A stretch of 64,000 nucleotides of DNA from Thauera sp. K11 (GCF_002354895.1 NZ_CP023439.1:2294001-2358000), one strand, 5' to 3'. Shown: positions 1 to 9,984, counted from the stretch's first letter. Numbers and translations: made by a program. The notes: generated by a model from the letters alone, not told the origin.

Positions 1-1
1 G

Positions 2-1309
2 GGCGAACTGCAGCAGCGCCACTTCGGCGACGCGGTGCGGCTGGAGGTGGCGGACAACTGCTCCGAGGACATGGCCGACTTCCTCGTGCAGCATTTCCAC
101 CTCGAGCGCGGAGACCTCTACCGCACGCCGGGCATCGTCAACCTGGTGCGGCTGATGCAGGTGCCGGACTGGGTGGACCGCCCCGAGCTCAAGTACCAGC
201 CCTTCACCCCGGGCACCTCCAGGGGGCTGGACAAGCGGCAGGAGATCTTCGACGCGGTCCGCAGGCAGGACATCCTGCTGCACCACCCGTTCCAGAGCTT
301 CGCCCCGGTCATCGACCTGCTGCGCACCGCCGCCGACGACCCGCAAGTGCTGGCCATCAAGATGACCGTCTATCGCACCGGCACCGACTCCGTCCTCATG
401 GAACATCTGGTGCGGGCGGCGCAGAAGGGCAAGGAAGTCACCGTCGTACTCGAGCTGATGGCGCGCTTCGACGAGGAGGCCAACATCACCTGGGCGAACC
501 GGCTGGAGGAAGTCGGCGCCCACGTCGTCTACGGCGTCTTCGGCTACAAGACGCACGCCAAGCTGCTGATGGTGGTGCGGCGCGAGGAGAACGGCCTGCG
601 CCACTACACCCACCTGGGCACCGGCAACTACCATCCGCGCACGACCCGCCTGTACACCGACTTTGGCCTGCTCACCTGCAATCCGGAGATCGGCGAGGAC
701 GTGGCCACCATCTTCAAGCAGCTCACCGGGCTGGGCCAGGCGACCGAACTGAGCCACCTGTGGCAGGCCCCGTTCACGCTGCAGCCCAAGGTGGTGGCCG
801 CCATCCGGCGCGAGGCCGGGATCGCGCGCGAAGGCCGCAAGGCGCGGGTGATCGCAAAGATGAACGCGCTGCTCGAACCCGAGACCATCGAGGCCCTCTA
901 CGACGCCTCGCAGGCCGGCGTCGACATCGACCTGATCGTGCGCGGCCCCTGCGCCCTGCGCCCCGGCGTCCCCGGCCTGTCCGACAACATCCGCGTGCGC
1001 TCGGTGATCGGCCGCTTCCTCGAGCACCACCGCATCTTCTACTTCCGCGCCGACGGCGACGAGCAGGTCTTTCTGTCGAGCGCCGACTGGATGGACCGCA
1101 ACTTCTTCCGCCGCATCGAGATCGCCTTTCCCATCCTCGACGCCCGCATCAAGCGCCGCATCATCCGCGAAGGTCTGCGCCCCTACATCGCCGACAACTC
1201 GCAAGCCTGGGAAATGCTGCCGAACGGCTGCTACCGCCGCAAGACGCCGCGCGGCGCACGGCGCGCGGCGCAGCTCGGCCTGCTGCAGGAACTGGCCGCC
1301 GGCACCTGA
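2..1309 (+). CDS. ppk1: Polyphosphate kinase 1, C-terminal part (5' end outside window)
   Basis: Makes long-chain polyphosphate reversibly from ATP by way of phosphohistidine. The reading frame is open from base 2, so the start lies upstream; about 435 codons are visible of a family length near 690. Visible family motifs include HHPFQSF, KMTVYRTGTDS, the phosphohistidine-type segment FGYKTHAKL near 548, the LGTGNYHP loop, and FLEHHRIFYF carrying the second conserved His. The C-terminal segment ADWMDRNFFRRIE is also typical. It ends 57 bases before relA, which converges on it. Beyond truncation by the window edge, nothing is damaged. Confidence 0.95.
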   Translation, partial: GELQQRHFGDAVRLEVADNCSEDMADFLVQHFHLERGDLYRTPGIVNLVRLMQVPDWVDRPELKYQPFTPGTSRGLDKRQEIFDAVRRQDILLHHPFQSFAPVIDLLRTAADDPQVLAIKMTVYRTGTDSVLMEHLVRAAQKGKEVTVVLELMARFDEEANITWANRLEEVGAHVVYGVFGYKTHAKLLMVVRREENGLRHYTHLGTGNYHPRTTRLYTDFGLLTCNPEIGEDVATIFKQLTGLGQATELSHLWQAPFTLQPKVVAAIRREAGIAREGRKARVIAKMNALLEPETIEALYDASQAGVDIDLIVRGPCALRPGVPGLSDNIRVRSVIGRFLEHHRIFYFRADGDEQVFLSSADWMDRNFFRRIEIAFPILDARIKRRIIREGLRPYIADNSQAWEMLPNGCYRRKTPRGARRAAQLGLLQELAAGT

Positions 1310-1366
1310 GGCGAGCGGGCGGCCGGCGCGGACCGGCCGCCGCACGCGGGCACGCCCCGGGCGAAC

Positions 1367-3568
1367 CTACTTCCGCTGCACGTCGATCACCCCCGGCACC
1401 TCGCGGATCAGCGTGATCGCGCGCTGCATCTGCTGCACGCCGCCGACTTCCATCGTGAAGCGCATGTAGGCCGTGCCGCGCTTGGTGAGCGTGTTGACCG
1501 CGATGACGTTGAGCTTCTCGCGTGACAGCACTTCCGAGATGTCGCGCAGCAGGCCCTGGCGGTCGGCGGCCTCGACGGCGATGTCGACCTGGTACAGCGC
1601 CTGCTTGCTGTCGAAGGCGCGGTCGCCCCATTCGGCCTGTATCACGCGCTCGGGATGGCGCAGCGCAAGCTGCTGGAAGTCGTGGCAGTCCACGCGATGG
1701 ATGGAGATGCCGCGGCCGCGGGTGACGAAGCCCTCGATCGCATCGGGCGGGGCCGGCTTGCAGCAGCGCGACAGCGACGTCATCAGCTTGCCGACGCCGG
1801 CGATGAGGATCTTGTCGGAATTGTCGCCCGAGCGGCTGCGGCCGACGACGATCTCCGGTTCGGCCTCGGGCTCGGCGGGCGCGCTCCCCTCGCGCAGCGC
1901 GACCTGCACCGAGCGCGGCCCGACCTCGCCGCGCCCCGCCGCCAGGAACAGCGCCTCGGCATTCTTGAAGCCCATGCGCTCGGCCAGGCCGTCGATGTTG
2001 GCCTGCGCATGGCCGTCGCGCTGCATCTCCCTGGTGACGAAGCTGCGCCCGCGGGCGAGCAGTTCTTCTTCATCGATCTGGGCGAAGTACTGCTTGATCT
2101 TGGTGCGCGCACGCGACGTGGCGACGTAGCCCTGGCGCACGTCCAGCCAGTCGCGCGACGGGCCGCCTTCCTTCGGCGCGGTGATCTCGACCGTCTGGCC
2201 GTTCTCGAGGCGGGTGTTGAGCGGCACCAGGTGGCCGTCCACCTTCGCGCCGCGGCAGCGGTGGCCGAGGCTGGTGTGCAGGCGGTAGGCGAAATCCACC
2301 GGGGTGGCGCCGCGCGGCAGGTCGATGACCTTGCCCTGCGGCGTCAGCACGTACAGCGTGTCGTCGAGCGAAGCGCGGCGGTACTGCTCCAGCCAGTGGG
2401 CGGAATCGGCCACCTCGTCGCGCCACGACAAGAGGCTGCGCAGCAGGGCGATCTTCTCGTCGTAGTCGCCGCCCTTGTGGCCGCCCTCCTTGTAGCGCCA
2501 GTGCGCCGCGACGCCGAGTTCGGCATGCTTGTGCATGTCGTGGGTGCGGATCTGCACCTCCAGCGCGCGGCCGTCGCCGGCCAGCACCGCGGTGTGCAGC
2601 GACTGGTAGTCGTTGCCCTTGGGCTTGGTGATGTAGTCGTCGAATTCCTTGGTGATCGGCTGCCAGATCTGATGCACGATGCCGAGCACCGTGTAGCAGT
2701 CCTTGACCTCGTCGACCAGCACGCGCAGCGCGCGGATGTCATAGAGCTGGGAGAAGTCCAGCCGCTTGGCGCGCATCTTGTTGTAGATGCTGTAGATGTG
2801 CTTGGGCCGGCCGTAGATCTCGGCCCCGATGCCGACCGCCTCGATTTCCCCGCGCAGCCGCGCGATCGCGTTCTCGATGAACTCCTGGCGCTCCACGCGG
2901 CGCTCGTCGAGCATCTTCGCGATGCGCTTGTAGGTCTCGGGCTCGATGAAGCGGAAGGACAGGTCCTCCAGTTCCCACTTCAACTGCCACACGCCGAGCC
3001 GGTTGGCGAGCGGCGCGTAGATGTCCAGGCTCTCGCGCGCCACGTCGATGCGCGCATCGTCCCTGACGTCGGTGTAGTAGCGCAGCGTCTGCGTGCGCGA
3101 GGCCAGCCGCACCAGCACCACGCGGATGTCCTCCACCATCGCCAGCAGCATCTTGCGCAGCACCTCGGTCTGCGCGCGGATCTCCGGCGCGGCGGCGATC
3201 GCCGTCATGCGGGTGACCACGCGCAGGCCGTTGAGGCGGTTCAGGCCATCGACCAGGTGCGCGGTCCCCTCGCCGAAACGGGAGGCGATCGCCTCCAGCG
3301 CATCGTCCCGGTACGCGCACGCCGCAAACAGCAGGGCGGCGATCCGGGTCTCGGCATCGAGCTTCAGCGAGGAGATGATCAGCGCGGAGCCGAGGGCGTG
3401 CGTCCACGTGGATTCGCCGGTCCCCAGCATCTTGCCGGCATACAGTCCGGCGGCGAAATCGAGTGCATCTTCGACCAGCCTGCCCTCGGCATCCGACAAG
3501 CCTTCTGACAGCAGTTCGATGGGCGGGGCGGCATCGCCCTGGGAGATTGCGTGCGTGACGGAAACCAT
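1367..3568 (-). CDS. relA: GTP pyrophosphokinase RelA ((p)ppGpp synthetase, stringent response)
   Basis: Ribosome-associated synthetase making (p)ppGpp from ATP and GTP/GDP under amino-acid starvation. Domain order is degenerate HD, synthetase, TGS, helical linker with conserved cysteines, ACT. The HD region has ALLFAAC where hydrolases have an HD pair, so hydrolase activity is probably lost. The synthetase has YGRPKHIYSIYNKMRAK and an EFDDY segment, the acidic EXDD type of RelA rather than the RXKD type of SpoT/Rel. A TGS domain (DDTLYVLTPQGKVIDLP) and a C-terminal ACT domain (VAVNT region) follow. I chose the ATG at 3568 because MVSVTHA resembles the start of E. coli RelA (MVAVRSA). ATG 3586, with AGGA 9 bases upstream, and GTG 3607 are alternatives. 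Length from 3568 is 733 aa. Confidence 0.95.
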   Translation of the reverse strand: MVSVTHAISQGDAAPPIELLSEGLSDAEGRLVEDALDFAAGLYAGKMLGTGESTWTHALGSALIISSLKLDAETRIAALLFAACAYRDDALEAIASRFGEGTAHLVDGLNRLNGLRVVTRMTAIAAAPEIRAQTEVLRKMLLAMVEDIRVVLVRLASRTQTLRYYTDVRDDARIDVARESLDIYAPLANRLGVWQLKWELEDLSFRFIEPETYKRIAKMLDERRVERQEFIENAIARLRGEIEAVGIGAEIYGRPKHIYSIYNKMRAKRLDFSQLYDIRALRVLVDEVKDCYTVLGIVHQIWQPITKEFDDYITKPKGNDYQSLHTAVLAGDGRALEVQIRTHDMHKHAELGVAAHWRYKEGGHKGGDYDEKIALLRSLLSWRDEVADSAHWLEQYRRASLDDTLYVLTPQGKVIDLPRGATPVDFAYRLHTSLGHRCRGAKVDGHLVPLNTRLENGQTVEITAPKEGGPSRDWLDVRQGYVATSRARTKIKQYFAQIDEEELLARGRSFVTREMQRDGHAQANIDGLAERMGFKNAEALFLAAGRGEVGPRSVQVALREGSAPAEPEAEPEIVVGRSRSGDNSDKILIAGVGKLMTSLSRCCKPAPPDAIEGFVTRGRGISIHRVDCHDFQQLALRHPERVIQAEWGDRAFDSKQALYQVDIAVEAADRQGLLRDISEVLSREKLNVIAVNTLTKRGTAYMRFTMEVGGVQQMQRAITLIREVPGVIDVQRK

Positions 3569-3723
3569 GGCCGGATTATCCCACATCGCCGATTGTCCTA
3601 CCGCCACCCCGCGGCGGCGCCTTCCGGACCTCAGCGCCCGGCGGGCGGGCGCTGTGGAGCCCGTCCCGCCCTGTGCGATGATCCGGGAACCACCGTAGCC
3701 AGAGCAGCACGCAGACCGAATCG

Positions 3724-4530
3724 ATGTTCCACAAGCTTCGCCAGTGGCTGGGCCTGGGCCGCCCGCCCGCCGCCGTCCCGGACGCCCTGTGGCGCAGGGT
3801 CGAATCGTCCCTGCCCTTCCTCGCCTTTCTCGGCGACGCCGAGCGCACGCGCCTGCGCGAGCTGGCGCGGGGCTTCCTCGCCGGCAAGGAATTCCATGGC
3901 GCGCAGGGGCTGCATCTCACCGACGAGATGCTGCTCGCGATCGCGCTGCAGGCCTGCCTGCCTATCCTGCACAAGGGGCTCGACGCCTACCGGAGCTGGG
4001 TGGGGGTGATCGTGTATCCGGGCGATTTCGTCATCCCGCGCCACGAAATGGACGATGACGGCGTGGTGCACGAATACGACGACGAGGTGTTGGGCGAAGC
4101 CTGGGAAGGCGGGCCGGTGGTGCTGTCGTGGCTGCCCGGGCCCGCGTTGCCCGATGGCGTGAACGTGGTGATCCACGAATTCGCGCACAAGCTGGACATG
4201 GAGAACGGCGGCGCCGACGGCTTTCCGCGGCTGCCGGCGCAGATGTCCCGCGCCGCCTGGGCGCAAGCCTTCTCGTCGGCCTACGAGGACTTCTGCGAGG
4301 ACGTAGATGCGGGACGCGAGACCGTGCTCGACCCCTACGCGGCGGAAAGCCCGGGCGAGTTCTTCGCCGTCGCCTCCGAATCCTTCTTCGAAACGCCGGG
4401 TCTGCTGGAGCGAATCTACCCGGCGGTGTATGCGCAGCTCGCCGCCTTCTACGGCACCGACCCGGCCGCGGGCGAACGCCGGCTGGCGGCGCGGGCATCG
4501 CCGCCGGCGCACGCCCCGCGGGGCCGCTGA
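3724..4530 (+). CDS. mtfA: MtfA-family zinc metallopeptidase
   Basis: 268 aa. The motif VIHEFAHKLDMENG contains the HExxH zinc site of the MtfA (YeeI) family, and a downstream glutamate-rich segment (ASESFFETP) supplies the likely third ligand. In E. coli MtfA binds the repressor Mlc (DgsA) and has aminopeptidase activity. Whether this organism has an Mlc partner cannot be seen here. No signal peptide is apparent, so a cytosolic location is inferred. It is divergent from relA, with about 155 bases between the starts. The region downstream (4531-4794) has no gene. Confidence 0.9.
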   Translation: MFHKLRQWLGLGRPPAAVPDALWRRVESSLPFLAFLGDAERTRLRELARGFLAGKEFHGAQGLHLTDEMLLAIALQACLPILHKGLDAYRSWVGVIVYPGDFVIPRHEMDDDGVVHEYDDEVLGEAWEGGPVVLSWLPGPALPDGVNVVIHEFAHKLDMENGGADGFPRLPAQMSRAAWAQAFSSAYEDFCEDVDAGRETVLDPYAAESPGEFFAVASESFFETPGLLERIYPAVYAQLAAFYGTDPAAGERRLAARASPPAHAPRGR

Positions 4531-4794
4531 ACAGGGCCGCGGCACGCGGACTCGGCGAGGCGATGGCCGCCGGCATCGCGCTGTGGATCTTCCGATCCGC
4601 ACCGGCCCTGCGGCGCGGAACCGCGCCGCCGAAAGCGCCGCGGGAATTGTGAACTTTTCGTGCAAGAGCTTTTCACATTGCGGCAACAAAGCTCATTGGC
4701 AGAGTAAACCCTAGTGGCTAAGCTTCAATTGGTGCTGCCTGGGGCGGGAGGCCCGAGGCGGCGACTTTCCTCAATGCGGAACGGAGGGTGTCTC
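4531..4794. other. Intergenic region mtfA to host-attachment gene
   Basis: 264 bases without a credible gene. The AT-richer segment around 4640-4710 probably contains the promoter of the downstream gene. TGTGAA (4648-4653) and TTCACA (4672-4677) form a 6-base inverted pair 18 bases apart. Confidence 0.3.
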
Positions 4795-5235
4795 ATGGCC
4801 ATTACCTGGATTCTGGTTGCCAACGCCAGCCTGGCGAAGCTCTACGCGAACCTGGGCCCGAACAAGGGCCTGCAGCTGGTCAAGGAACTGATCCATCCGG
4901 AAAGCCGGCAGAAGAATTCCGATCTCGTCAGCGACCGCCCCGGCAGCATGGGGGCCAACGGAACAGGCGGCGGCACGATGAGGCCGCAAACGGAGCCCAA
5001 GCAGCACGAAGCAAAGGTATTTGCCCAGGAGATCGCCCAGGCGCTGTATCAGGGGCGCGCCTCGAACGCGTTCAAGCGCGCCATCCTCGTCGCCCCGCCC
5101 TCGTTCATGGGCGTCCTCAACGGCGTGATCGACGGGCCCACCGCCCAATTGATCAGCGACCGTTTCGAGAAGGACTACACGAAGACGCCGGAACCCGAGC
5201 TGAGCGAACGGCTCGCCTCGGCGATCTATCTCTGA
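4795..5235 (+). CDS. Host attachment family protein (PF10116-like)
   Basis: 146 aa, start chosen at ATG 4795 because GGAGG lies 7-8 bases upstream; the frame extends further 5' without another good site. The sequence begins MAITWILVANASLAKLY and contains a middle basic/acidic linker and FKRAILVAPPSFMGVLN near residue 100, which match small proteins annotated as required for attachment to host cells. That family name comes from one plant-associated case. The fold is thought to be related to release-factor-like domains, and the general function is unknown. No signal peptide or membrane segment is present. It looks monocistronic. Confidence 0.75.
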   Translation: MAITWILVANASLAKLYANLGPNKGLQLVKELIHPESRQKNSDLVSDRPGSMGANGTGGGTMRPQTEPKQHEAKVFAQEIAQALYQGRASNAFKRAILVAPPSFMGVLNGVIDGPTAQLISDRFEKDYTKTPEPELSERLASAIYL

Positions 5236-5364
5236 TTCCTCAAGCGTCTCCCGTCAGGAGACGACGGGGTCGGCATCTGCCGCCCCAGGGAGCCGCGGGG
5301 CGCTTGGCGCCCCGCTTTCACGTCCGCCGCCGGGGAACGATGGCGGGACTCTCCGCGGCGATGC

Positions 5365-5913
5365 TCACCCTGCCGCATCGCCGTCCGGCGCGGGCAACGG
5401 CCAGCGGCCGATGACCTCGTAGCGCGCACCGTCCGTCCCCACATGCGAGCGCACCAGCGCGAATTCGCCCACCAGCCAGCGGACGGGCGGCTCGACCTCC
5501 GGCGGCGGTGGCGCGAGGGCATTGCGTACCAGCGTGACGTGCGCGGCGAACGGCCGCCGCTCGACCTCGAAACCCTGCGCACGCAGTGCCCCGGCGAGCC
5601 CTTCGGCCAGCGCGGCCAGCGCCGGCGGCGCGGCCCCGGGCCCGCTCCAGACGATGCGCCCCCGCTGCCAGGCGCCGGCATGCGACAGCAGCAGCTCGAA
5701 CGCCTCGCCCGTCATCGACGCCGCCAGCCGCCGCAGCGCCTCCACCCGCCCGGCGGGCTGTTCGCCGAGGAAGGCGAGCGTCAGGTGCAGGCCGTCGCGG
5801 CGCATCAGGCGGCCGCCCGTCTGCGCGTGGATGCGGCGTGCCGCGCCGTACAGCGCGGCCGCGACCGCGGCATCCGGCCACAGCGCGAAAAACACGCGCT
5901 GCCGTTCCGTCAT
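5365..5913 (-). CDS. thpR: RNA 2',3'-cyclic phosphodiesterase (2'-5' RNA ligase family)
   Basis: 182 aa member of the 2H phosphoesterase superfamily. Both catalytic HxTx motifs are visible: HLTLAFLGE near residue 42 and HVTLVRNA near residue 127. The family opens 2',3'-cyclic phosphates at RNA ends; a physiological substrate is not established. The ATG at 5913 overlaps the ispF stop codon in an ATGA arrangement, so it is the last gene of an ispD-ispF-thpR transcript and probably translationally coupled. The link to isoprenoid synthesis appears to be only positional. Confidence 0.9.
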   Translation of the reverse strand: MTERQRVFFALWPDAAVAAALYGAARRIHAQTGGRLMRRDGLHLTLAFLGEQPAGRVEALRRLAASMTGEAFELLLSHAGAWQRGRIVWSGPGAAPPALAALAEGLAGALRAQGFEVERRPFAAHVTLVRNALAPPPPEVEPPVRWLVGEFALVRSHVGTDGARYEVIGRWPLPAPDGDAAG

Positions 5914-6395
5914 GCGCGCGCCAGCAGCGCCACGACCTGGGCGGCGATGCCTTCGCCGCGGCCGGTGAAGCCGAGCTTCTCGGTGGTCTTGCCCTTGATG
6001 TTGACCGCGCCGGCGTCCATGCCGAGGTCGGCCGCGATGTTCGCCGCCATCGCCGGGGCATGCGGCAATATCCTGGGCGCCTTGCAGATGACCGTCGCGT
6101 CGATGTTGACCACCTTCCAGCCCTGCCCGCGCACGCGCGCCCAGGCTTCGCGCAGCAGCACCCGGCTGTCGGCTCCCGCGAGCTTCTGGTCGGTGTCCGG
6201 GAACAGCCGTCCGATGTCGCCCATCCCGGCCGCGCCGAGCAGCGCGTCGGTGAGCGCATGCAGCAGCACGTCGGCGTCCGAGTGGCCGAGCAGGCCGCGT
6301 TCGTGGGGAATCGCCACGCCGCCGATGATCAGCGGCCGGCCGGCGACCAGCGCGTGGACGTCGAACCCCTGTCCGATGCGAAACGGCACGTTCAT
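5910..6395 (-). CDS. ispF: 2-C-methyl-D-erythritol 2,4-cyclodiphosphate synthase
   Basis: 161 aa, full length. Converts CDP-ME 2-phosphate to MEcPP in the MEP isoprenoid pathway. The N-terminal GFDVHAL supplies the zinc-binding Asp and His, and the helix with [18 protein letters not shown] is the family signature. The C-terminal part has INIDATVI-like and [12 protein letters not shown] segments. The ATG at 6395 overlaps the ispD stop (ATGA), and its own stop overlaps the thpR start. ispD and ispF are separate genes here, not fused as in some proteobacteria. Confidence 0.97.
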   Translation of the reverse strand: MNVPFRIGQGFDVHALVAGRPLIIGGVAIPHERGLLGHSDADVLLHALTDALLGAAGMGDIGRLFPDTDQKLAGADSRVLLREAWARVRGQGWKVVNIDATVICKAPRILPHAPAMAANIAADLGMDAGAVNIKGKTTEKLGFTGRGEGIAAQVVALLARA

Positions 6396-7102
6396 GCCCC
6401 GATGCCCTCCCTGTTCGTGAGTATCCACTCGGCCAGGTGCAGGTCGAGCGGATAGGTGACCTTCAGATTGGTCGCATCGCCCTGCACCAGGCGCGGGCGC
6501 AGACCAGCCGCCTCGATGGCGCTGGACTCGTCGGTGACGGCGCTGGCGCCTTCCAGCGCGCGGCGCAGCATCACGTAGCGGAACATCTGCGGCGTCTGCG
6601 CCTGCCACAGGCTGTCGCGCGGCACGGTGGCCGCCACGTGGCGCTGGGCGTCGGCGCGCTTCAGGGTGTCGGCCACCGGCACGGCCAGCAGGCCGCCCAC
6701 CTCGTCGCCCGCCAGTTCGCGGATCAGCTTGTCGACGTGCCACGGCGCCAGGCACGGACGCGCCGCATCGTGCACCAGCACCCAGTCGGACGGCGACGCC
6801 TCGCCGGCGATCGCCCGCAGGCCGCCGAGCACGCTGTCCGCACGCGTCGCGCCGCCGCAGAAGAGCGGCACCAGCTTGCCGCCGAGCCCGCGCCAGTCGT
6901 GGCGCGCCCATTCGGTGTCGTCTATCGACAGCACCACGAACACGCGATCGATGTCCGGCGCCTCGCACAGTACCGACAGCGCATGATGGATGAGCGGCCT
7001 GCCGAGCAGCGGCAGGTACTGCTTGGGCCGGCTCGCACCCATGCGCGAACCGCTGCCCGCCGCCGGCACGATGGCGAAATGGCGAGGATGGAAAGTCTGC
7101 AT
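6392..7102 (-). CDS. ispD: 2-C-methyl-D-erythritol 4-phosphate cytidylyltransferase
   Basis: Transfers CMP from CTP to MEP in the MEP pathway. From ATG 7102 the product is 236 aa, the usual family length, beginning [20 protein letters not shown]; the CTP-binding loop is AAGSGSRMG with KQYL following. A second ATG three codons upstream at 7111 has a GGGGA stretch about 9 bases before it and may be the real start. The frame runs further upstream, but that segment does not look like family sequence. [11 protein letters not shown] and [12 protein letters not shown] are further family motifs. First gene of the ispD-ispF-thpR unit, divergent from the DUF4010 gene. Confidence 0.95.
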   Translation of the reverse strand: MQTFHPRHFAIVPAAGSGSRMGASRPKQYLPLLGRPLIHHALSVLCEAPDIDRVFVVLSIDDTEWARHDWRGLGGKLVPLFCGGATRADSVLGGLRAIAGEASPSDWVLVHDAARPCLAPWHVDKLIRELAGDEVGGLLAVPVADTLKRADAQRHVAATVPRDSLWQAQTPQMFRYVMLRRALEGASAVTDESSAIEAAGLRPRLVQGDATNLKVTYPLDLHLAEWILTNREGIGA

Positions 7103-7245
7103 GGCGCGCATTCTAGCGTCCCCGCGCCGCATCGCCGCGCACCCGGCCGGCCCCGGTGCGCCGCCGCGGTATAGTTGTCGCCGTAGCCGGCCGGCCCGGA
7201 CATGTCGGGCCGGCCGGGTCCCCGAGCCCGCCAAAGGACGCGCGC

Positions 7246-8508
7246 ATGCCATTCTCGACACCGGTGGTGACGGACCAGATCGAGGCTTTCCTGATCGCGA
7301 TCGGCATCGGCATGCTGATCGGACTCGAGCGCGAACGCATTCCGTCGGCGCGCGCCGGCCTGCGGACCTTCGGCCTCATCGGCATGTTCGGCGCGCTGTC
7401 GGCACTGCTGGGGCAGCACCTGGACAGCGTCGCCCCGTTCGCCGCCGGCCTGCTGATCGTGGGCGCCACCATCATCGCGGCCTATCTCCGCCACCCCGAC
7501 CCGTCGGACCCCGGCACGACCTCGGTCGCCGCCCTGCTCATCTGCTACTGCCTGGGCGCAGCCACCTGGCTGGGTTTCGCCGAGCTTGCCGTCATGCTCG
7601 CCGTGGGCACCACCGTCCTGCTGTACTTCAAGGCGCAACTGCGCGGGGTGGCCACGCGGCTCGAACCGCGCGACTGGATCTCCATCCTGCAGTTCGGCGT
7701 GCTGTCGCTCGTCATCCTGCCCATCCTGCCCAACAGGGAATTCGGCCCCTACGGCGCGCTGAACCCGTATCAGTTGTGGTGGATGGTGGTCCTCATCTCG
7801 GGCGTCGGCCTCGCCGGCTATGCGGCGCTGCAACTGGTCGGGCCGCGATACGGCACGGCCTTCGTCGGCGTCTTTGGCGGGCTGGCCTCCAGCACGGCGA
7901 CGACCATGGTGTATTCGCGCGAGGCACGGGCCCAGCCGGAAATGGCTTCGGTCGCGGCACTCGTCATCCTGCTCGCCAACCTGGTCATGGTGGTGCGCGT
8001 CGCCGTGATCGCGGTGGTGGTCGCACCCGGGGTGATCGGGATGCTGTCCACGCCGTTGCTGCTGGCGCTGGTGCTCGGGCTGGGCGCCGTCGCATGGTAC
8101 TGGCGCCGCCTCGGCGAAGGCGGCGAACTCGTCCTGCCGGCCACCGGCAACCCGACCGAACTGCGCACCGCCCTGGGCTTCGGCGCGGTCTACGCACTCG
8201 TGCTGCTGTGCTCCGCCTGGCTGTCGGACCGCGCCGGCAACAGCGGCCTCTACGTATTCGCGATGGTCTCGGGCCTGACCGACGTGGATGCGATCACGCT
8301 GTCCACGCTGCGCCTGTACTCGCTGGACAAGCTGGTGCTCCAGCCCACGGTGATCGCCGTGGTGCTGGGCATGGTCGCCAACCTCGGCTTCAAGACGGCG
8401 ATGACCTTCGCGATCGGCGGTCGCGGGCTGGGCTGGCGCACCTTGCCGGGCCTGGCCGCCGTGGCGCTCGGCCTGGGCCTGGGCGTGGCATGGCGCATGC
8501 TCGGTTGA
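7246..8508 (+). CDS. DUF4010 / MgtC-SapB-like multipass membrane protein
   Basis: 420 aa, start ATG 7246 with AAAGGA 9 bases upstream. The N-terminal part ([13 protein letters not shown]) is the conserved start of MgtC/SapB-type membrane proteins. The remainder is a DUF4010 region with many hydrophobic segments, including [19 protein letters not shown] and [11 protein letters not shown]. About ten membrane helices can be picked by eye. Function is unknown; transport has been suggested for relatives but is not shown. It sits upstream of the AmmeMemoRadiSam cluster with about 100 bases between. A functional link is possible but unsupported by sequence. Confidence 0.8.
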   Translation: MPFSTPVVTDQIEAFLIAIGIGMLIGLERERIPSARAGLRTFGLIGMFGALSALLGQHLDSVAPFAAGLLIVGATIIAAYLRHPDPSDPGTTSVAALLICYCLGAATWLGFAELAVMLAVGTTVLLYFKAQLRGVATRLEPRDWISILQFGVLSLVILPILPNREFGPYGALNPYQLWWMVVLISGVGLAGYAALQLVGPRYGTAFVGVFGGLASSTATTMVYSREARAQPEMASVAALVILLANLVMVVRVAVIAVVVAPGVIGMLSTPLLLALVLGLGAVAWYWRRLGEGGELVLPATGNPTELRTALGFGAVYALVLLCSAWLSDRAGNSGLYVFAMVSGLTDVDAITLSTLRLYSLDKLVLQPTVIAVVLGMVANLGFKTAMTFAIGGRGLGWRTLPGLAAVALGLGLGVAWRMLG

Positions 8509-8609
8509 GGCCGCCTATAATGATTTCCGAGGTTTCTCCGGTGCACGTTCGCAGCGCGCCCGGGGGCCGCTTCCCGGGGCTTCACCCATCCGTCCTGTCT
8601 GCACCTGCC

Positions 8610-9434
8610 ATGGCCAATGCACCCATCCGTCCGGCCGCCGTCGCCGGATTCTTCTATCCCGGCGATCACCGCGTGCTGCGCACCCAACTGGCGGAAATGC
8701 TGTCCGCCGCCGTTCCGCTCGAGAGCGTGATGCCGCCCAAGGCGATCATCGTTCCCCATGCCGGCTACATCTACTCCGGCCCGGTCGCCGCCACCGCCTA
8801 CGCCGGCATCGCGCCGCTGCGCGACCGCATCCGGCGGGTGGTGCTGCTCGGCCCCGCGCACCGCATGGCGGTGGCCGGCTTCGCCCTGCCGGTGGCGCAG
8901 ACCTTCGCCACGCCGCTGGGCGAGGTGCCGGTCTGCCAGGCCGACTGGGCCGAACTGCAGACCCGGCCCGACGTCGTCGCCGACGACCGTCCGCACGCCA
9001 TGGAACACTGCCTGGAGGTGCAACTGCCCTTCCTGCAGACGGTGCTCGACAGTTTCCGACTGGTACCGCTGCTGGTGGGCGGCGCAAGCGACCAGGCCGT
9101 CGCCGAGGTGCTCGAAAGCCTGTGGGGCGGGCCGGAGACGCTGATCGTCATCAGTTCCGACCTGTCGCACTTCCACTCCTACCGGGACGCGCGTTCGCTG
9201 GACGGCGCCACCGTGGACCAGTTGCTCCGGCTGGATGGCCCGCTCGACCATGAGCAAGCCTGCGGCGCGACGCCGATCAACGGCCTGGTCCGCGTCGCGC
9301 GCCGCCACGGACTGCGGCCCCAACTGCTCGACCTGCGCAACTCCGGCGACACCGCCGGCCCGCGCGACAGCGTGGTCGGCTACACCAGCATCGCCTTCTT
9401 CGAACAGGTTCCGCATGAATCGAGACAGCACTGA
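8610..9434 (+). CDS. amrB: AmmeMemoRadiSam system protein B (Memo family)
   Basis: 274 aa Memo-like protein, related to the class III extradiol dioxygenase LigB fold. Candidate metal ligands are His in VPHAGYIYSG (about residue 50), in HAMEHCLEVQLPF and in SSDLSHFHSY. I chose ATG 8610 because family members begin within a few residues of IRPAAVAGFFYPG. The frame stays open upstream without family similarity. Its 3' end overlaps the AMMECR1-type gene by 20 bases. The biochemical role of bacterial Memo is not established. Confidence 0.92.
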   Translation: MANAPIRPAAVAGFFYPGDHRVLRTQLAEMLSAAVPLESVMPPKAIIVPHAGYIYSGPVAATAYAGIAPLRDRIRRVVLLGPAHRMAVAGFALPVAQTFATPLGEVPVCQADWAELQTRPDVVADDRPHAMEHCLEVQLPFLQTVLDSFRLVPLLVGGASDQAVAEVLESLWGGPETLIVISSDLSHFHSYRDARSLDGATVDQLLRLDGPLDHEQACGATPINGLVRVARRHGLRPQLLDLRNSGDTAGPRDSVVGYTSIAFFEQVPHESRQH

Positions 9435-9984
9435 CCTGGGCGCCACCCTGCTGACGCTCGCGCGCCAGGCGATCGCGCACCACCTCGGCCTCGGCCCGGC
9501 GCCCCTGATTAGCGACGACCCCCGGCTGCACGCGCGCGGCGCCACCTTCGTCACGCTCACCCTGGACGGCGAACTGCGCGGCTGCATCGGCAGCCTGCGC
9601 CGCCAGCGGCCGCTGGGCGAGGACGTCGTCGCCAACGCCGTCGCCGCGGCGAGCGAGGACCCGCGCTTTGCGCCGCTGCCGGCGGGCGAGTTCGACGATG
9701 TGCACGTCGGCGTGTCGCTGCTTTCCGAACCGGAGTTCATCGATTTCACCGACGAGGCCGACCTGCTGCGCCAGTTGCGCCCGCACCACGACGGACTCAT
9801 CCTGTTTTCCGGCTGCGGCAGCGCAACCTTCCTGCCGCAGGTGTGGGAGCAACTGCCCGAGCCGCGGAACTTCCTCGCCGCGCTCAAGCGCAAGGCCGGC
9901 ATGCCGGCCGAACGGCCGGTGGACGGCTTGATGGCGGCACGCTACGCCGTCGAGAAATGGGAGGAAGCCGTGAGGGAGGCATGA
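9415..9984 (+). CDS. amrA: AmmeMemoRadiSam system protein A (AMMECR1 domain)
   Basis: 189 aa, one AMMECR1 domain spanning nearly all of it. The invariant motif LRGCIGSL lies near residue 60, followed by AAASEDPRFAPL and a C-terminal PQVWEQLPEPRNFLAALKRK segment. The start ATG 9415 lies inside the end of the Memo gene, and the stop overlaps the start of the radical SAM gene, so the three are almost certainly translated from one message. AMMECR1 function is unknown; the conserved GCIGS strand has been suggested as an active site. Confidence 0.92.
   Translation: MNRDSTDLGATLLTLARQAIAHHLGLGPAPLISDDPRLHARGATFVTLTLDGELRGCIGSLRRQRPLGEDVVANAVAAASEDPRFAPLPAGEFDDVHVGVSLLSEPEFIDFTDEADLLRQLRPHHDGLILFSGCGSATFLPQVWEQLPEPRNFLAALKRKAGMPAERPVDGLMAARYAVEKWEEAVREA

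Noticed and set aside
1655..3508. Long open frame opposite relA (617 codons)
   Set aside because: Antisense shadow of a high-GC gene. Composition is Arg/Ala/Leu-rich without family motifs, and relA on the other strand is certain.
4648..4677. TGTGAA...TTCACA as a CRP site
   Set aside because: The arms are 18 bases apart, far from the 6-base gap of a CRP site, and no start relationship supports it.
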